DNA of 38,227 bases from Flavobacteriales bacterium (lineage in GTDB: Bacteria > Bacteroidota > Bacteroidia > Flavobacteriales > BACL11): assembly GCA_018647945.1 (NCBI GenBank), contig JABGSE010000017.1, forward strand, positions 1 to 38,227, in the 5' to 3' direction. The translations under genes were made by a program, and so were the position numbers. The notes beneath the pieces are model-generated. The model saw only the letters and a program-made list of their open reading frames with translations, had not been told where the DNA came from and did no database searches. Positions 23,059 through 31,394 of the stretch are shown piece by piece; the first letter of the stretch is position 1, and every line of letters starts with the position of its first letter.

Positions 23059-24750
23059 TTATTTATCTCCAACAATTGATTCTGATACATTAAAAACATG
23101 ATCACCTATCTTTTCTAATGAATGGATAAGATTATTATAAATCATTCCTGTTTGAATTTTCATTTCTCCTTTCTCAATTTTCTGTAAATATGATTTTCTT
23201 AATTTATTTCTCATATCATTGATATTAATTTCAGAGTTATTAGCTTCTGTTAAGGTTACTTGGGAATATTCTGAGTTTAAGTTATTATTCATAATATTTA
23301 AAGATAACTGAACTTCACTTAACATATCTTCAATGCTTTTACTTGCTTCATTAGTAAAGTCTGCTTTCTTTTCCTTTTTTCTTTCTATTGAAATTGACAT
23401 TTGATAACAGATATCACCAATTCGTTCCATGTCATTAATAATAGATATCATGGATCTAATTTTTATAGAAGCAGCATCACTCATTTCTCCTTGAGCTGAT
23501 TTTGCTAAATAATCTGCAATTTCTATTTCCATTTTATCCGTGATATCTTCATATTTCCTGATTCTTTTCATTAATTCATCAAACTTCTTATTATTAGTTT
23601 CTTTCATTAATTCCGGAATCATATTAAATAGTCTAGTAGTAATTTCTCCAAACTTTATTACTTCTTTTTGAGCTTCTAATACCGAAAGCTCTGTAGTTTG
23701 CATTAATCCTGCACCAATATGTTCTAAGTGGAATTCTTCATCTATTTCTCCCTTAGATGGCTGCATTCGAATAACAGTCCGTGATATTAGAGGAACAAAC
23801 CAAACGAGAAAAAGCACATTTAAGATATTAAAAGTAGTATGAAATATAGAAAGACCTATTGGTACTGCTACAGATTCACCTACGCTACTAACTGGAGATA
23901 AATCCATATTTGATATCATGTAATTATCAATACTATTTATAAAGAATTGGAAAGCAAATATCATCCAAATTACTCCAAAAATATTAAATATAAAGTGAGC
24001 TCTTGCTGCTCGTTTTGAATGTACATTTCCTACAAGGGCGGCTAAATTTGCAGTAATTGTAGTTCCAATGTTTTCACCTAAAACCATAGCAGCAGCTAGT
24101 TCAAAAGGAATATATCCCTCATAACACATTACTAGAGTTAAAGCCATAGCTGCTGAAGAAGATTGTACTACTAATGTAAGAATAGTTCCTACTCCAATAA
24201 AAATTAAAGTAGACATAATTCCCATATCAGCATAACTTTTAAGGAAATTTAATTCTTCAGCCCCCAAGTTCGGCACAGATCCTTTTAATGCATCTAGTCC
24301 CATAAAGAGTAAAGCAAATCCTATAAGTACTTCTGCCCATGCTTTTATGTTTGATTTTGAAGAGAACATCATTGGGAAACCAATAGCAATAATTGGCAAC
24401 GCAATAGATGCTATTTTTACTTTAAAACCAAGTAATGAAATAAGCCAAGCAGTAATTGTAGTTCCAATATTTGCTCCCATAATAACTCCAATGGATTCTA
24501 CCAAACTTAAAAGACCAGCATTAACAAAACTTACTATCATTACCGTTGTAGCTGAAGATGATTGTAAAAGTGCAGTTAATATAAATCCTGTTGTAATTCC
24601 TAAAAATCTATTTGAAGTCATTTTACTTAAAATGCTTCTCATTTTACTGCCAGCTACTTTTTGGATACCATCACTCATCACCTTCATACCATAGATAAAA
24701 AATCCAAGAGACCCAATGAGCGTTAACAATTCTATTATTCCAAATTTCAT
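23059..24750 (-). CDS. Na+/phosphate cotransporter with C-terminal PhoU-like domain
   Basis: A 563-residue inner-membrane transporter of the NptA/Na-Pi cotransporter family. The two inverted repeats carry QSSSAT (63-68) with GANIGTTITAW, and VVQSSSAA with GENIGTTITAN, the substrate- and sodium-site motifs. About ten membrane helices end near residue 330; residues about 355-560 are a helical PhoU-like regulatory domain. A TAAATTTG box (24772-24779) ends 21 nt before the ATG. The porin gene follows at 7 nt. No Pho-box-like operator was recognised. Confidence 0.93.
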   Translation of the reverse strand: MKFGIIELLTLIGSLGFFIYGMKVMSDGIQKVAGSKMRSILSKMTSNRFLGITTGFILTALLQSSSATTVMIVSFVNAGLLSLVESIGVIMGANIGTTITAWLISLLGFKVKIASIALPIIAIGFPMMFSSKSNIKAWAEVLIGFALLFMGLDALKGSVPNLGAEELNFLKSYADMGIMSTLIFIGVGTILTLVVQSSSAAMALTLVMCYEGYIPFELAAAMVLGENIGTTITANLAALVGNVHSKRAARAHFIFNIFGVIWMIFAFQFFINSIDNYMISNMDLSPVSSVGESVAVPIGLSIFHTTFNILNVLFLVWFVPLISRTVIRMQPSKGEIDEEFHLEHIGAGLMQTTELSVLEAQKEVIKFGEITTRLFNMIPELMKETNNKKFDELMKRIRKYEDITDKMEIEIADYLAKSAQGEMSDAASIKIRSMISIINDMERIGDICYQMSISIERKKEKKADFTNEASKSIEDMLSEVQLSLNIMNNNLNSEYSQVTLTEANNSEININDMRNKLRKSYLQKIEKGEMKIQTGMIYNNLIHSLEKIGDHVFNVSESIVGDK

Positions 24751-24771
24751 ATTTTTTTTTTAAAATTTTAG

Positions 24772-24779
24772 CAAATTTA
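24772..24779 (-). promoter_or_regulatory. -7 promoter box of the phosphate uptake pair
   Basis: Minus-strand TAAATTTG exactly matches TAnnTTTG and ends 21 nt before the transporter ATG. No -33 element is obvious. Confidence 0.5.
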
Positions 24780-24798
24780 TAATTTTATTTGTTGAAGA

Positions 24799-25848
24799 TT
24801 AAAAAATCTTAAATAAATTATCCCAATGTATTTGTTTTTCATCTGATGAAGAAAATCCGTTAAAGTTTTTACTGTCAATAAGTGCTTTATTTAAGTCAAA
24901 ATCATTCTGATTTTGGGAGAAACAAACTCTTTTTTTGTTAAAATAGGTTGCCAAATATTCTTGCTCTGTTTGTCCCGGAGTTGGGATAAAAACAGCTTTC
25001 CCATTTACTTTATATAAATCCATAATGGTGGAATATCCCGAGCGGCAAAATATTAAATCAGATTGAAGAAAAATAGTATTCAGTTTTTCAGCATTTAAAT
25101 GAGGGTAGATTTCACAATTTCCAATTGTTTTTATTTCTTTTTCTTCTGGTTTTCCTAAAAGTACAATGGATTTTTCTGTTCGATCTTTCAGATTATTAAT
25201 TACCATTTCTTCAAATAATGTTCTTTGCGGTTCTGGCCCAGAAATGATAAAACATAAATCGTATTTTTTTTCTGTTTCTTTTTTCTTAAATCGGGACAAA
25301 ACCCCAATGTATTTTATGTCTTTATTTTGTTTTCTGTTTTCCGATAAACTTCCTGCTAATCGGTTATCTTCAAAATCCGGAACCCAACATTCTGTATATT
25401 TATTGATGAAATAAAAGTTAATTTTCAGAATAATACTTTTAAAAAATTTACTCTGAATTTCAAGTTGATGGGTGATGAAAACGGATGGAACTTTTTTGCT
25501 CCACATCCCAAATCGGTTGTCGGAAATGATGCCGTCAATTTTATGTTTGTCAATTATTTTTTGAAGAATTTTATGTTCTTTCAAAATACCAAAAAATATT
25601 TTTGGAGCTTGTAAAATTATACTCCATGCCATATTTCCATTTTTAGGGTATTGAATATTATAGCCTTTTATGTCTATAAATTGAAGTTTCGGAAATTCGT
25701 TTTGTAACAATACTTCCGATCGTCCATTTGCAGTAATTACTACTTCAAAATCAGAATTCAACAATTCCTTAATAATAGGAATACACCTTGCCGCATGTCC
25801 GATTCCCCAATTGAGTGGAGCGACTAAAATTCTTTTTTTTGTTTTCAC
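24799..25848 (-). CDS. MurG-like glycosyltransferase (GT-B fold)
   Basis: A 349-residue cytoplasmic or membrane-associated glycosyltransferase. The N-terminal RILVAPLNWGIGHAARCIPI is the glycine-rich loop of the acceptor domain. The donor-side domain has CFIISGPEPQRTLFE and the nucleotide-binding LNTIFLQSDLIFCRSGYSTIMDL followed by FIPTPGQTEQEYLA, as in MurG. It is not MurG itself, being conserved in Flavobacteriia as a separate uncharacterised protein; donor and acceptor are unknown. The start is a GTG at 25848: an ATG overlaps it one step upstream but runs straight into TGA. Confidence 0.82.
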   Translation of the reverse strand: MKTKKRILVAPLNWGIGHAARCIPIIKELLNSDFEVVITANGRSEVLLQNEFPKLQFIDIKGYNIQYPKNGNMAWSIILQAPKIFFGILKEHKILQKIIDKHKIDGIISDNRFGMWSKKVPSVFITHQLEIQSKFFKSIILKINFYFINKYTECWVPDFEDNRLAGSLSENRKQNKDIKYIGVLSRFKKKETEKKYDLCFIISGPEPQRTLFEEMVINNLKDRTEKSIVLLGKPEEKEIKTIGNCEIYPHLNAEKLNTIFLQSDLIFCRSGYSTIMDLYKVNGKAVFIPTPGQTEQEYLATYFNKKRVCFSQNQNDFDLNKALIDSKNFNGFSSSDEKQIHWDNLFKIF

Positions 25849-25872
25849 ATGCCGAAAATAAGGAAAACAATC

Positions 25873-25880
25873 TATTTTTG
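25873..25880 (+). promoter_or_regulatory. -7 promoter box of trmB
   Basis: TATTTTTG exactly matches TAnnTTTG and ends 15 nt before the TTG start at 25896, which supports that start. Confidence 0.55.
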
Positions 25881-25895
25881 TAGAAAAATTTTACT

Positions 25896-26564
25896 TTGGC
25901 AAAAAATAAATTAAAAAAATTCTCTTACATGGAGAAACTCCCTCATGTTATTCAACCGGAAACATATGAGATGAAAGAGGATATCCCCTTAAAAGGGAAA
26001 TGGATTGGGGGATTTTTCAAAAACGATAATCCCATTGTGTTGGAATTAGGTTGTGGAAAAGGAGAATATTCCGTTGAACTTGCAGAAAGATATCCGAACA
26101 AAAATTATATTGGAGTAGATATAAAAGGAAACAGAATGTGGGTAGGCGCTCAAGATTCTTTTGAAAAGAAATTGAACAATATTGCCTTTTTAAGAATTAG
26201 GATTGAAAATATTATTAAATGTTTTGCCGAAAATGAAGTAAGTGAAATCTGGATTACTTTTCCGGACCCTCAAATAAAAAGAAAACGACAGTCCAAAAGA
26301 TTGACACACCCTGATTTTTTAAAAAGATACAGAACATTTTTATCAGAAGATGCGGTAATTAACTTGAAAACCGATAGCCAGTTTTTGTACGGTTATACTT
26401 TAGGAATAATAGAAGGTGAAGGTCATGAACTTTTAGATTGTACAAATGATTTGTATAATGTGAATCAGACAAGAGAAAACTTAGAGATAAAAACCCATTA
26501 TGAAAAAATATATTTGGAAAAAGGAACCCAAATTACTTATATTAAATTTAGGTTGAAGTATTAA
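25896..26564 (+). CDS. trmB: tRNA (guanine-N7-)-methyltransferase
   Basis: A 222-residue SAM-dependent enzyme making m7G46 in tRNA. The SAM loop is VLELGCGKGEYSVELAERYP (48-67); NYIGVDIKGNRMW, ITFPDPQIKRKRQSKRL and TD in INLKTDSQFLYGYT complete the TrmB pattern. The start is a TTG at 25896: the family begins with a conserved KNKL lead into HVIQP, which an internal ATG (25929) would cut off. A -7 box lies 15 nt upstream. The stop shares one base with the next ATG (TAATG), so the alkyltransferase-like gene is coupled to it. Confidence 0.95.
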   Translation: MAKNKLKKFSYMEKLPHVIQPETYEMKEDIPLKGKWIGGFFKNDNPIVLELGCGKGEYSVELAERYPNKNYIGVDIKGNRMWVGAQDSFEKKLNNIAFLRIRIENIIKCFAENEVSEIWITFPDPQIKRKRQSKRLTHPDFLKRYRTFLSEDAVINLKTDSQFLYGYTLGIIEGEGHELLDCTNDLYNVNQTRENLEIKTHYEKIYLEKGTQITYIKFRLKY

Positions 26565-26887
26565 TGAAAAATTCTTTTTTCTTTCAAAAAGTATATGATG
26601 TTTGCCAGTTAATTCCTGAAGGTAGAGTGAGTACTTACGGAGCAATTTCAAAATATATTTCTTCCCCACAAGCTGCCAGAATGGTGGGTTGGGCACTTAA
26701 TAAATGTCCGGAAAATATGCCAGCCCATAGAGTGGTAAGTAAGAGAGGATTGTTGACTGGAAAAATTCATTTTTCAGGAATTAACTTAATGCAACAATTA
26801 TTAGAGAATGAAGGAATTGTAGTAAAAGAAAATCAAATTCAGAATTTTAAAATTGTTTTCTGGGATCCCACAAAAGAGCTTACTTAA
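26564..26887 (+). CDS. Alkyltransferase-like protein (MGMT family without active cysteine)
   Basis: A 107-residue DNA-binding protein of the O6-methylguanine methyltransferase fold. The winged-helix features are present: IPEGRVSTYGAISKYI and QAARMVGWALNKCP. The active-site motif reads PAHRVV (53-58), with Ala54 where repair-competent MGMT has the methyl-accepting Cys of PCHRV. Alkyltransferase-like (ATL) proteins with this change bind O6-alkylguanine and hand the lesion to nucleotide excision repair. It is coupled to trmB by a 1-nt overlap, without obvious functional link. A tag gene for 3-methyladenine repair lies at the window's right edge. Confidence 0.92.
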   Translation: MKNSFFFQKVYDVCQLIPEGRVSTYGAISKYISSPQAARMVGWALNKCPENMPAHRVVSKRGLLTGKIHFSGINLMQQLLENEGIVVKENQIQNFKIVFWDPTKELT

Positions 26888-26914
26888 AACTATTCTAAAT
26901 AAGTAGAAATACTA

Positions 26915-26922
26915 TATATTTG
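26915..26922 (+). promoter_or_regulatory. -7 promoter box of mrp
   Basis: TATATTTG exactly matches TAnnTTTG and overlaps an in-frame TTG at 26920, so the mrp start is taken as the ATG at 26941, 18 nt downstream. Confidence 0.55.
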
Positions 26923-26940
26923 CTATCAGAATTATTAAAG

Positions 26941-28068
26941 ATGAAGATTGAAAAAAAACAAATAAAAAATGCACTTTCTGCAGTAAAAATGCCAGAAGGA
27001 GACAAGTCTATTTGGGAAAGTGGGGTGGTAAAAAATATTCAAATTTTTAGCACAGAAATAATCCTTGATTTGGAAATAAACAACCCAACACTTCAGTATA
27101 AAAAAAGAGTGGAAGTGGATTGCATGAAAATAATTCACGATAAAATTTATGATAAGATAGATGTAAAAGTAAATTTTACAATTGTAAAACATGAAGAAAA
27201 AGTTATCCAAATAAAAGGGAACCCAATTCCTGAAGTAAAAAATATTATTGCAATTTCCTCTGGGAAAGGAGGTGTTGGTAAATCAACCATTACTGCAAAT
27301 TTGGCAGTAGCACTTGCCGATTTAGGAAAAAAAGTTGGAGTAGTTGATGCTGATATTTATGGTCCAAGCATGCACATAATGTTCGATTTGAAAGATGCTG
27401 TTCCTCAATCGGTAAATATTGATGGGAAATCAAAAATAAAACCTTTGGAAAATTATGGAGTAAAACTACTTTCTATCGGATTTTTCGCTCAAGCCCAGCA
27501 AGCAGTTGTGTGGAGAGGTCCTATGGCTTCCAAAGCATTAAACCAATTAATTTGGGATTCTCATTGGGGAGAGTTAGATTATTTACTTATCGATTTACCT
27601 CCTGGAACAGGAGATATTCATTTGTCATTGGTGCAGTCAATTCCATTAACGGGAGCTATTGTAGTAAGTACTCCTCAAACAATCGCTCTTGCAGATGCCA
27701 GAAAAGGAGTGAATATGTTCAAAATGGAGAGTATAAATGTTCCAGTTTTAGGGATTATAGAAAACATGGCTTATTTTACTCCTGGAGAATTGCCAAATAA
27801 TAAATATTATATTTTTGGAAAAGAGGGAGCGAAAGAGTTGGCCGAGCAAATGAATTTAGAACTTTTGGCCGAAATTCCATTGGTTCAATCGATAAGAGAA
27901 GCAGCAGATATAGGAAGACCAGCAGTTTTGCAAGGATCTACAGAGGTTGCAATTGCACTTACTAATTTGGCAAAAAAAGTGATTGACAATATTGAAAAAA
28001 GAAATATAGATTTACCCGAAACAAAAGCGGTGCAAACTACACATTCAAAAGGGTGTTCAACAAATTAA
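26941..28068 (+). CDS. Mrp/NBP35-family iron-sulfur carrier ATPase (ApbC-like)
   Basis: A 375-residue P-loop ATPase involved in Fe-S cluster delivery. The N-terminal 90 residues form a MIP18/DUF59-type domain (IEKKQIKNALSAVKMPEGDK). The nucleotide part has the deviant Walker A GKGGVGKS (108-115), VVDADIYGPSMH, and the LIDLPPGTGDIHLSL switch region. The CxxC that bridges clusters in many Mrp/NBP35 proteins is missing: the equivalent loop reads ENMAYFTPGELPNNKYY; only a C-terminal cysteine (KGCSTN) remains. The nfu gene starts 9 nt later and supplies a CxxC, so the two may work as a pair. Confidence 0.93.
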   Translation: MKIEKKQIKNALSAVKMPEGDKSIWESGVVKNIQIFSTEIILDLEINNPTLQYKKRVEVDCMKIIHDKIYDKIDVKVNFTIVKHEEKVIQIKGNPIPEVKNIIAISSGKGGVGKSTITANLAVALADLGKKVGVVDADIYGPSMHIMFDLKDAVPQSVNIDGKSKIKPLENYGVKLLSIGFFAQAQQAVVWRGPMASKALNQLIWDSHWGELDYLLIDLPPGTGDIHLSLVQSIPLTGAIVVSTPQTIALADARKGVNMFKMESINVPVLGIIENMAYFTPGELPNNKYYIFGKEGAKELAEQMNLELLAEIPLVQSIREAADIGRPAVLQGSTEVAIALTNLAKKVIDNIEKRNIDLPETKAVQTTHSKGCSTN

Positions 28069-28077
28069 TAAATTATT

Positions 28078-28332
28078 ATGGGAATTATAACAGACAAAAA
28101 TATTATTGATAAAATAGAAGGAGCTCTTACTAAAATAAGACCTTATTTGGAAGCAGATGGTGGAGATATTAATTTGGTAGAAGTGACAGACAAAATGGTG
28201 GTAAAGGTAAAGATGATTGGAACTTGTAGTAATTGTAATGTAAGTATGATGACCCTAAAGAATGGTGTTGAAGTTGCAATTAAAAGAGCGGTCCCTGAAG
28301 TAATAGAAGTAATTGATGTTACTTCCTTGTAA
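28078..28332 (+). CDS. Nfu-type iron-sulfur carrier, single NifU C-terminal domain
   Basis: An 84-residue protein comprising only the NifU C-terminal domain: IEGALTKIRPYLEADGGDIN, then the cluster-binding C50-S-N-C53 in GTCSNCNVSMMTLKNGVE. It is shorter than the two-domain Nfu protein at 5925-6518. It lies 9 nt after mrp in the same transcript, which suggests cluster hand-over between Nfu and the Mrp ATPase. Confidence 0.94.
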   Translation: MGIITDKNIIDKIEGALTKIRPYLEADGGDINLVEVTDKMVVKVKMIGTCSNCNVSMMTLKNGVEVAIKRAVPEVIEVIDVTSL

Positions 28333-28343
28333 ATAATTGCAGA

Positions 28344-29609
28344 TTGAGGAGGAAATATACATACGCGATTTCTAACGAAAAATTTATTGAACAACTTTTG
28401 TTTTGGTCAGAAAAATTTCAGGAAAGTTCACTCTTAATTTCTAATAATAATTCTGAAAATTTCGATGCATTAGTTGCTGTTGGATGTGTAAAATCAATCA
28501 GTCCAACCGAAAAATCATTTTTGGAATTAAAACTTTTTCATGATGAAAACAAGGATTGGATGTTTGGATACTTGTCCTACGATTTGAAAAATGAAGTTGA
28601 GAATTTAACATCACAAAATACGGATAATCTTCATTTCCCTAAAATGATGTTTTATATTCCCGAAACAATATTTAAGATAAAAGGTCAAGAGGTTTTTGTG
28701 GAATCTATTTTGAAGAAAAATGAAATTGATACTTATTTTTCTGAAATTAATAATCAGGAAATTGAACTAAAACACTCTAAAATCACATTAAAAAGTAGAG
28801 AAACAAAAGAAGAATACCTTTCTAAAATAACAAAAATAAAAAAGCACATTCAATTAGGAGATATTTACGAAATGAATTATTGTCAGGAATTTTATTCTGA
28901 GAGGAAAGACATCAATCCAAGAGTAGTTTTTAGTAATTTAAACAAGAAAAATAACAGTCCATTTTCAGTATTTTTTCAGTGGAGAGGTTTACATTTATTG
29001 TGTAGTAGTCCGGAAAGATATCTGCAGAAGAAAGGAAATAAAATTATTTCTCAACCTATAAAAGGAACCAGAAAAAGAGGAGGAAATATTGAAGAGGATT
29101 TGTTATTGAAAAATGAACTTCTAAATAGCGAAAAAGAAAGGTCAGAAAATGTAATGATTACAGATTTGGTGAGGAACGACCTTTCTAAAACTGCAAAAAA
29201 AGGTAGTGTAAATGTAAAAGAGTTGTTTGGAATTTATACTTTTGATAATGTGCATCAGATGATTACAACAATAGAATCTGAATTAAAAGAGAATTTTCAT
29301 TTTACAGATATTTTGGCAACTACTTTTCCTATGGGATCTATGACGGGAGTACCAAAAATAAAAGCAATGGAGTTAATTGAAAAATACGAAAATCAGAAAA
29401 GATCTTTATTTTCTGGGGCATTTGGTTACATCACTCCAGAAGGAAATTTTGATTTTAATGTTGTGATTCGCTCTATACTTTATAATAAATTAAATCGTTA
29501 TGTATCGGTAATGGCGGGAGGCGCTATTACAATAAATTCGGATGAACTGGAAGAATTTGAGGAAAGTGAGTTAAAAGCAAAAGCAATGTTAGATGTGTTG
29601 AAAATATGA
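28344..29609 (+). CDS. pabB: Aminodeoxychorismate synthase component I
   Basis: A 421-residue chorismate-using enzyme for 4-amino-4-deoxychorismate, the precursor of p-aminobenzoate and folate. The motif PIKGT (238-242, K240) is the PabB form; anthranilate synthases have PIAGT. SSPERYL, ENVMITDLVRNDL, FPMGSMTGVPKIKAMELIE and SGAFGYITPEGNFDFNVVIR complete the chorismate-binding domain. The start is a TTG at 28344, since no other start precedes the conserved N-terminus; its codons 2-3 (AGGAGG) resemble a Shine-Dalgarno sequence but lie inside the gene. The stop overlaps the tilS ATG by 4 nt. Confidence 0.93.
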   Translation: MRRKYTYAISNEKFIEQLLFWSEKFQESSLLISNNNSENFDALVAVGCVKSISPTEKSFLELKLFHDENKDWMFGYLSYDLKNEVENLTSQNTDNLHFPKMMFYIPETIFKIKGQEVFVESILKKNEIDTYFSEINNQEIELKHSKITLKSRETKEEYLSKITKIKKHIQLGDIYEMNYCQEFYSERKDINPRVVFSNLNKKNNSPFSVFFQWRGLHLLCSSPERYLQKKGNKIISQPIKGTRKRGGNIEEDLLLKNELLNSEKERSENVMITDLVRNDLSKTAKKGSVNVKELFGIYTFDNVHQMITTIESELKENFHFTDILATTFPMGSMTGVPKIKAMELIEKYENQKRSLFSGAFGYITPEGNFDFNVVIRSILYNKLNRYVSVMAGGAITINSDELEEFEESELKAKAMLDVLKI

Positions 29610-30907
29610 AAAATAAGTTTGTAAAACATATTGAAAACCTTTTTACGAAAGAGGATAAATTAATTTTAGCCATTAGTGGAGGAGCGGATAGTGTCGCTTT
29701 AGCATTGCTTCTTTTTGGAAATGGATTTAATTTTTCCTTTGCACATTGTAATTTTAATTTGAGAGGAAAAGAATCGGATGGAGATGAAAAATTTGTTGTT
29801 GATTTATCTAAACAATTAAATATAAACTGTGAGATAAAACATTTTGACACAGAAAAATATGCTCTGGAAAACAGCATTTCTATTCAGATGGCAGCCAGAG
29901 ATTTGAGATACAATTGGTTCGAGAATTTAAGGAAGAAAACAAATTCTGATTATATTTTGGTAGCTCACCACAGTGATGACGATAAAGAAACTTTCTTCAT
30001 AAACCTGATAAGAGGGAGCGGAATGAGAGGTTTTTTAGGAATGAAAGAAAAGAAGAATAAAATTATCAGACCATTGTTATCCTTTAGCAGAAAGGAAATT
30101 GAAGAATATCTTCATCAGAAAAATCAAAGTTTCAGAACCGATAATAGCAATGTAGACACTAAATATTTACGGAATAATATTCGTCATCATTTACTTCCGT
30201 TAATTTATGACATGAACCCTTCTTTTGGTAAAAATATTGAGATGGAAATGAAGTATTTAAATGAAGTATTTGATGTTTTTTCTGAAGTAATTGATAAGAG
30301 AAAATCCGAAATTGTAAGTAGTTATAAAGATGGAATTTCTATTGATATTGGAAAACTTGTGAAAGATAAAAATGACAATATTTTGATGTATGAGATCCTT
30401 AGTCCTTATGGATTTTCTGAAACAGAAAAAGTCTTAAAATCTGCAAAAGGAGAATCAGGAAAAGTTTTTTATTCTGAAACACACAAACTTTTAATTGATA
30501 GAGAAAAAATATTTGTTTCCAAAAGAAAAAAATCAGAAGTAGAAAAAATATTTATCGAAAAAGAAGAGAGTAAAATCAATTTTCCATTAAAATTAGCTTT
30601 TTCAATTTCTGAAAACACAAATGTTATTCCCAATGAAAATATTGCTAAAATTGATTTTGAAAAATTAACATTTCCATTGACATTACGAAAATGGAAAGAA
30701 GGTGATTATTTTTATCCTTTAGGAATGAATGGGAAAAAGAAATTGAGTGATTTCTTTATTGACAATAAGCTTTCTTTATTCGAAAAAGAAGATATTTGGA
30801 TTTTGTGTTCTGACCAGAAGGTTGTTTGGATTGTGGGGAGCAGAATTGATGATAGATTTAAAATTACTGAAAACAGTAAAAAGGCGTATATTGCAGAACT
30901 TTTCTGA
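29606..30907 (+). CDS. tilS: tRNA(Ile)-lysidine synthase
   Basis: A 433-residue cytoplasmic enzyme that attaches lysine to C34 of the CAU-anticodon tRNA-Ile so that it reads AUA. The ATP-binding PP-loop is ISGGADSVALALLL (23-36); FAHCNFNLRG, VAHHSDDDKETFFINLIRGSG and the R-rich YLRNNIRHHLLP segment are diagnostic. The C-terminal TilS domain includes LTLRKWKEGDYFYPLGMNGKK. AUA codons are abundant in this AT-rich genome, so the enzyme is expected to be essential. The ATG overlaps the pabB stop (ATGA). Confidence 0.95.
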   Translation: MKNKFVKHIENLFTKEDKLILAISGGADSVALALLLFGNGFNFSFAHCNFNLRGKESDGDEKFVVDLSKQLNINCEIKHFDTEKYALENSISIQMAARDLRYNWFENLRKKTNSDYILVAHHSDDDKETFFINLIRGSGMRGFLGMKEKKNKIIRPLLSFSRKEIEEYLHQKNQSFRTDNSNVDTKYLRNNIRHHLLPLIYDMNPSFGKNIEMEMKYLNEVFDVFSEVIDKRKSEIVSSYKDGISIDIGKLVKDKNDNILMYEILSPYGFSETEKVLKSAKGESGKVFYSETHKLLIDREKIFVSKRKKSEVEKIFIEKEESKINFPLKLAFSISENTNVIPNENIAKIDFEKLTFPLTLRKWKEGDYFYPLGMNGKKKLSDFFIDNKLSLFEKEDIWILCSDQKVVWIVGSRIDDRFKITENSKKAYIAELF

Positions 30908-30914
30908 TAAAAAA

Positions 30915-31391
30915 ATGAATGAAAATCAATTTATAGAAAAACAATATTTAGGATTGAATAAGATGTCAATTTCTAGAAGAATAATCTTAGCAATATTTTG
31001 CTTTATTGCTTATTATTGGAAGGAAAATCATGATAAATCTGGTGATTTGTTTTTCCTGATGGGAATGACAATTTTGGTTATTTCGGTTATTTTAATCTTC
31101 ATTTTACATTTTGAAACTAAGGTAAGTAACGGCTCAATCATTTTAGATGGATTGTGGACTGCCAGAAAAGTAAAGATTGATATCAATAGTTTGATATCGG
31201 TAAAAAAAGTAAAGTACAGCAGATATTTATTGAATCGCTCAGTTTATAATTTACATATTAAAGGTTCTATCCGATTTTTTACAAGAGGAAATGATGCGGT
31301 AGAACTCACTGATAAAGATGGATTAACTTATCTGATAGGAAGTCAGAAATCGGAAGAATTAGAAAGAATAATTAATGAAAAATTACAATAA
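30915..31391 (+). CDS. Small membrane protein with PH-like cytoplasmic tail
   Basis: A 158-residue protein with two membrane helices (about 22-35 and 45-65) joined by a short polar loop, then a soluble domain of about 90 residues of alternating strands (SNGSIILDGLWTARKVKIDI, LISVKKVKYSRYLLNR, AVELTDKDGLTYLIGSQKSE). The strand pattern resembles bacterial PH-like (bPH) domains, a weak resemblance by eye. The longer frame to 30747 overlaps tilS and is not used; the ATG at 30915 lies 7 nt after the tilS stop. It is followed 3 nt later by dsbD. Function unknown. Confidence 0.8.
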   Translation: MNENQFIEKQYLGLNKMSISRRIILAIFCFIAYYWKENHDKSGDLFFLMGMTILVISVILIFILHFETKVSNGSIILDGLWTARKVKIDINSLISVKKVKYSRYLLNRSVYNLHIKGSIRFFTRGNDAVELTDKDGLTYLIGSQKSEELERIINEKLQ

Positions 31392-31394
31392 CAA

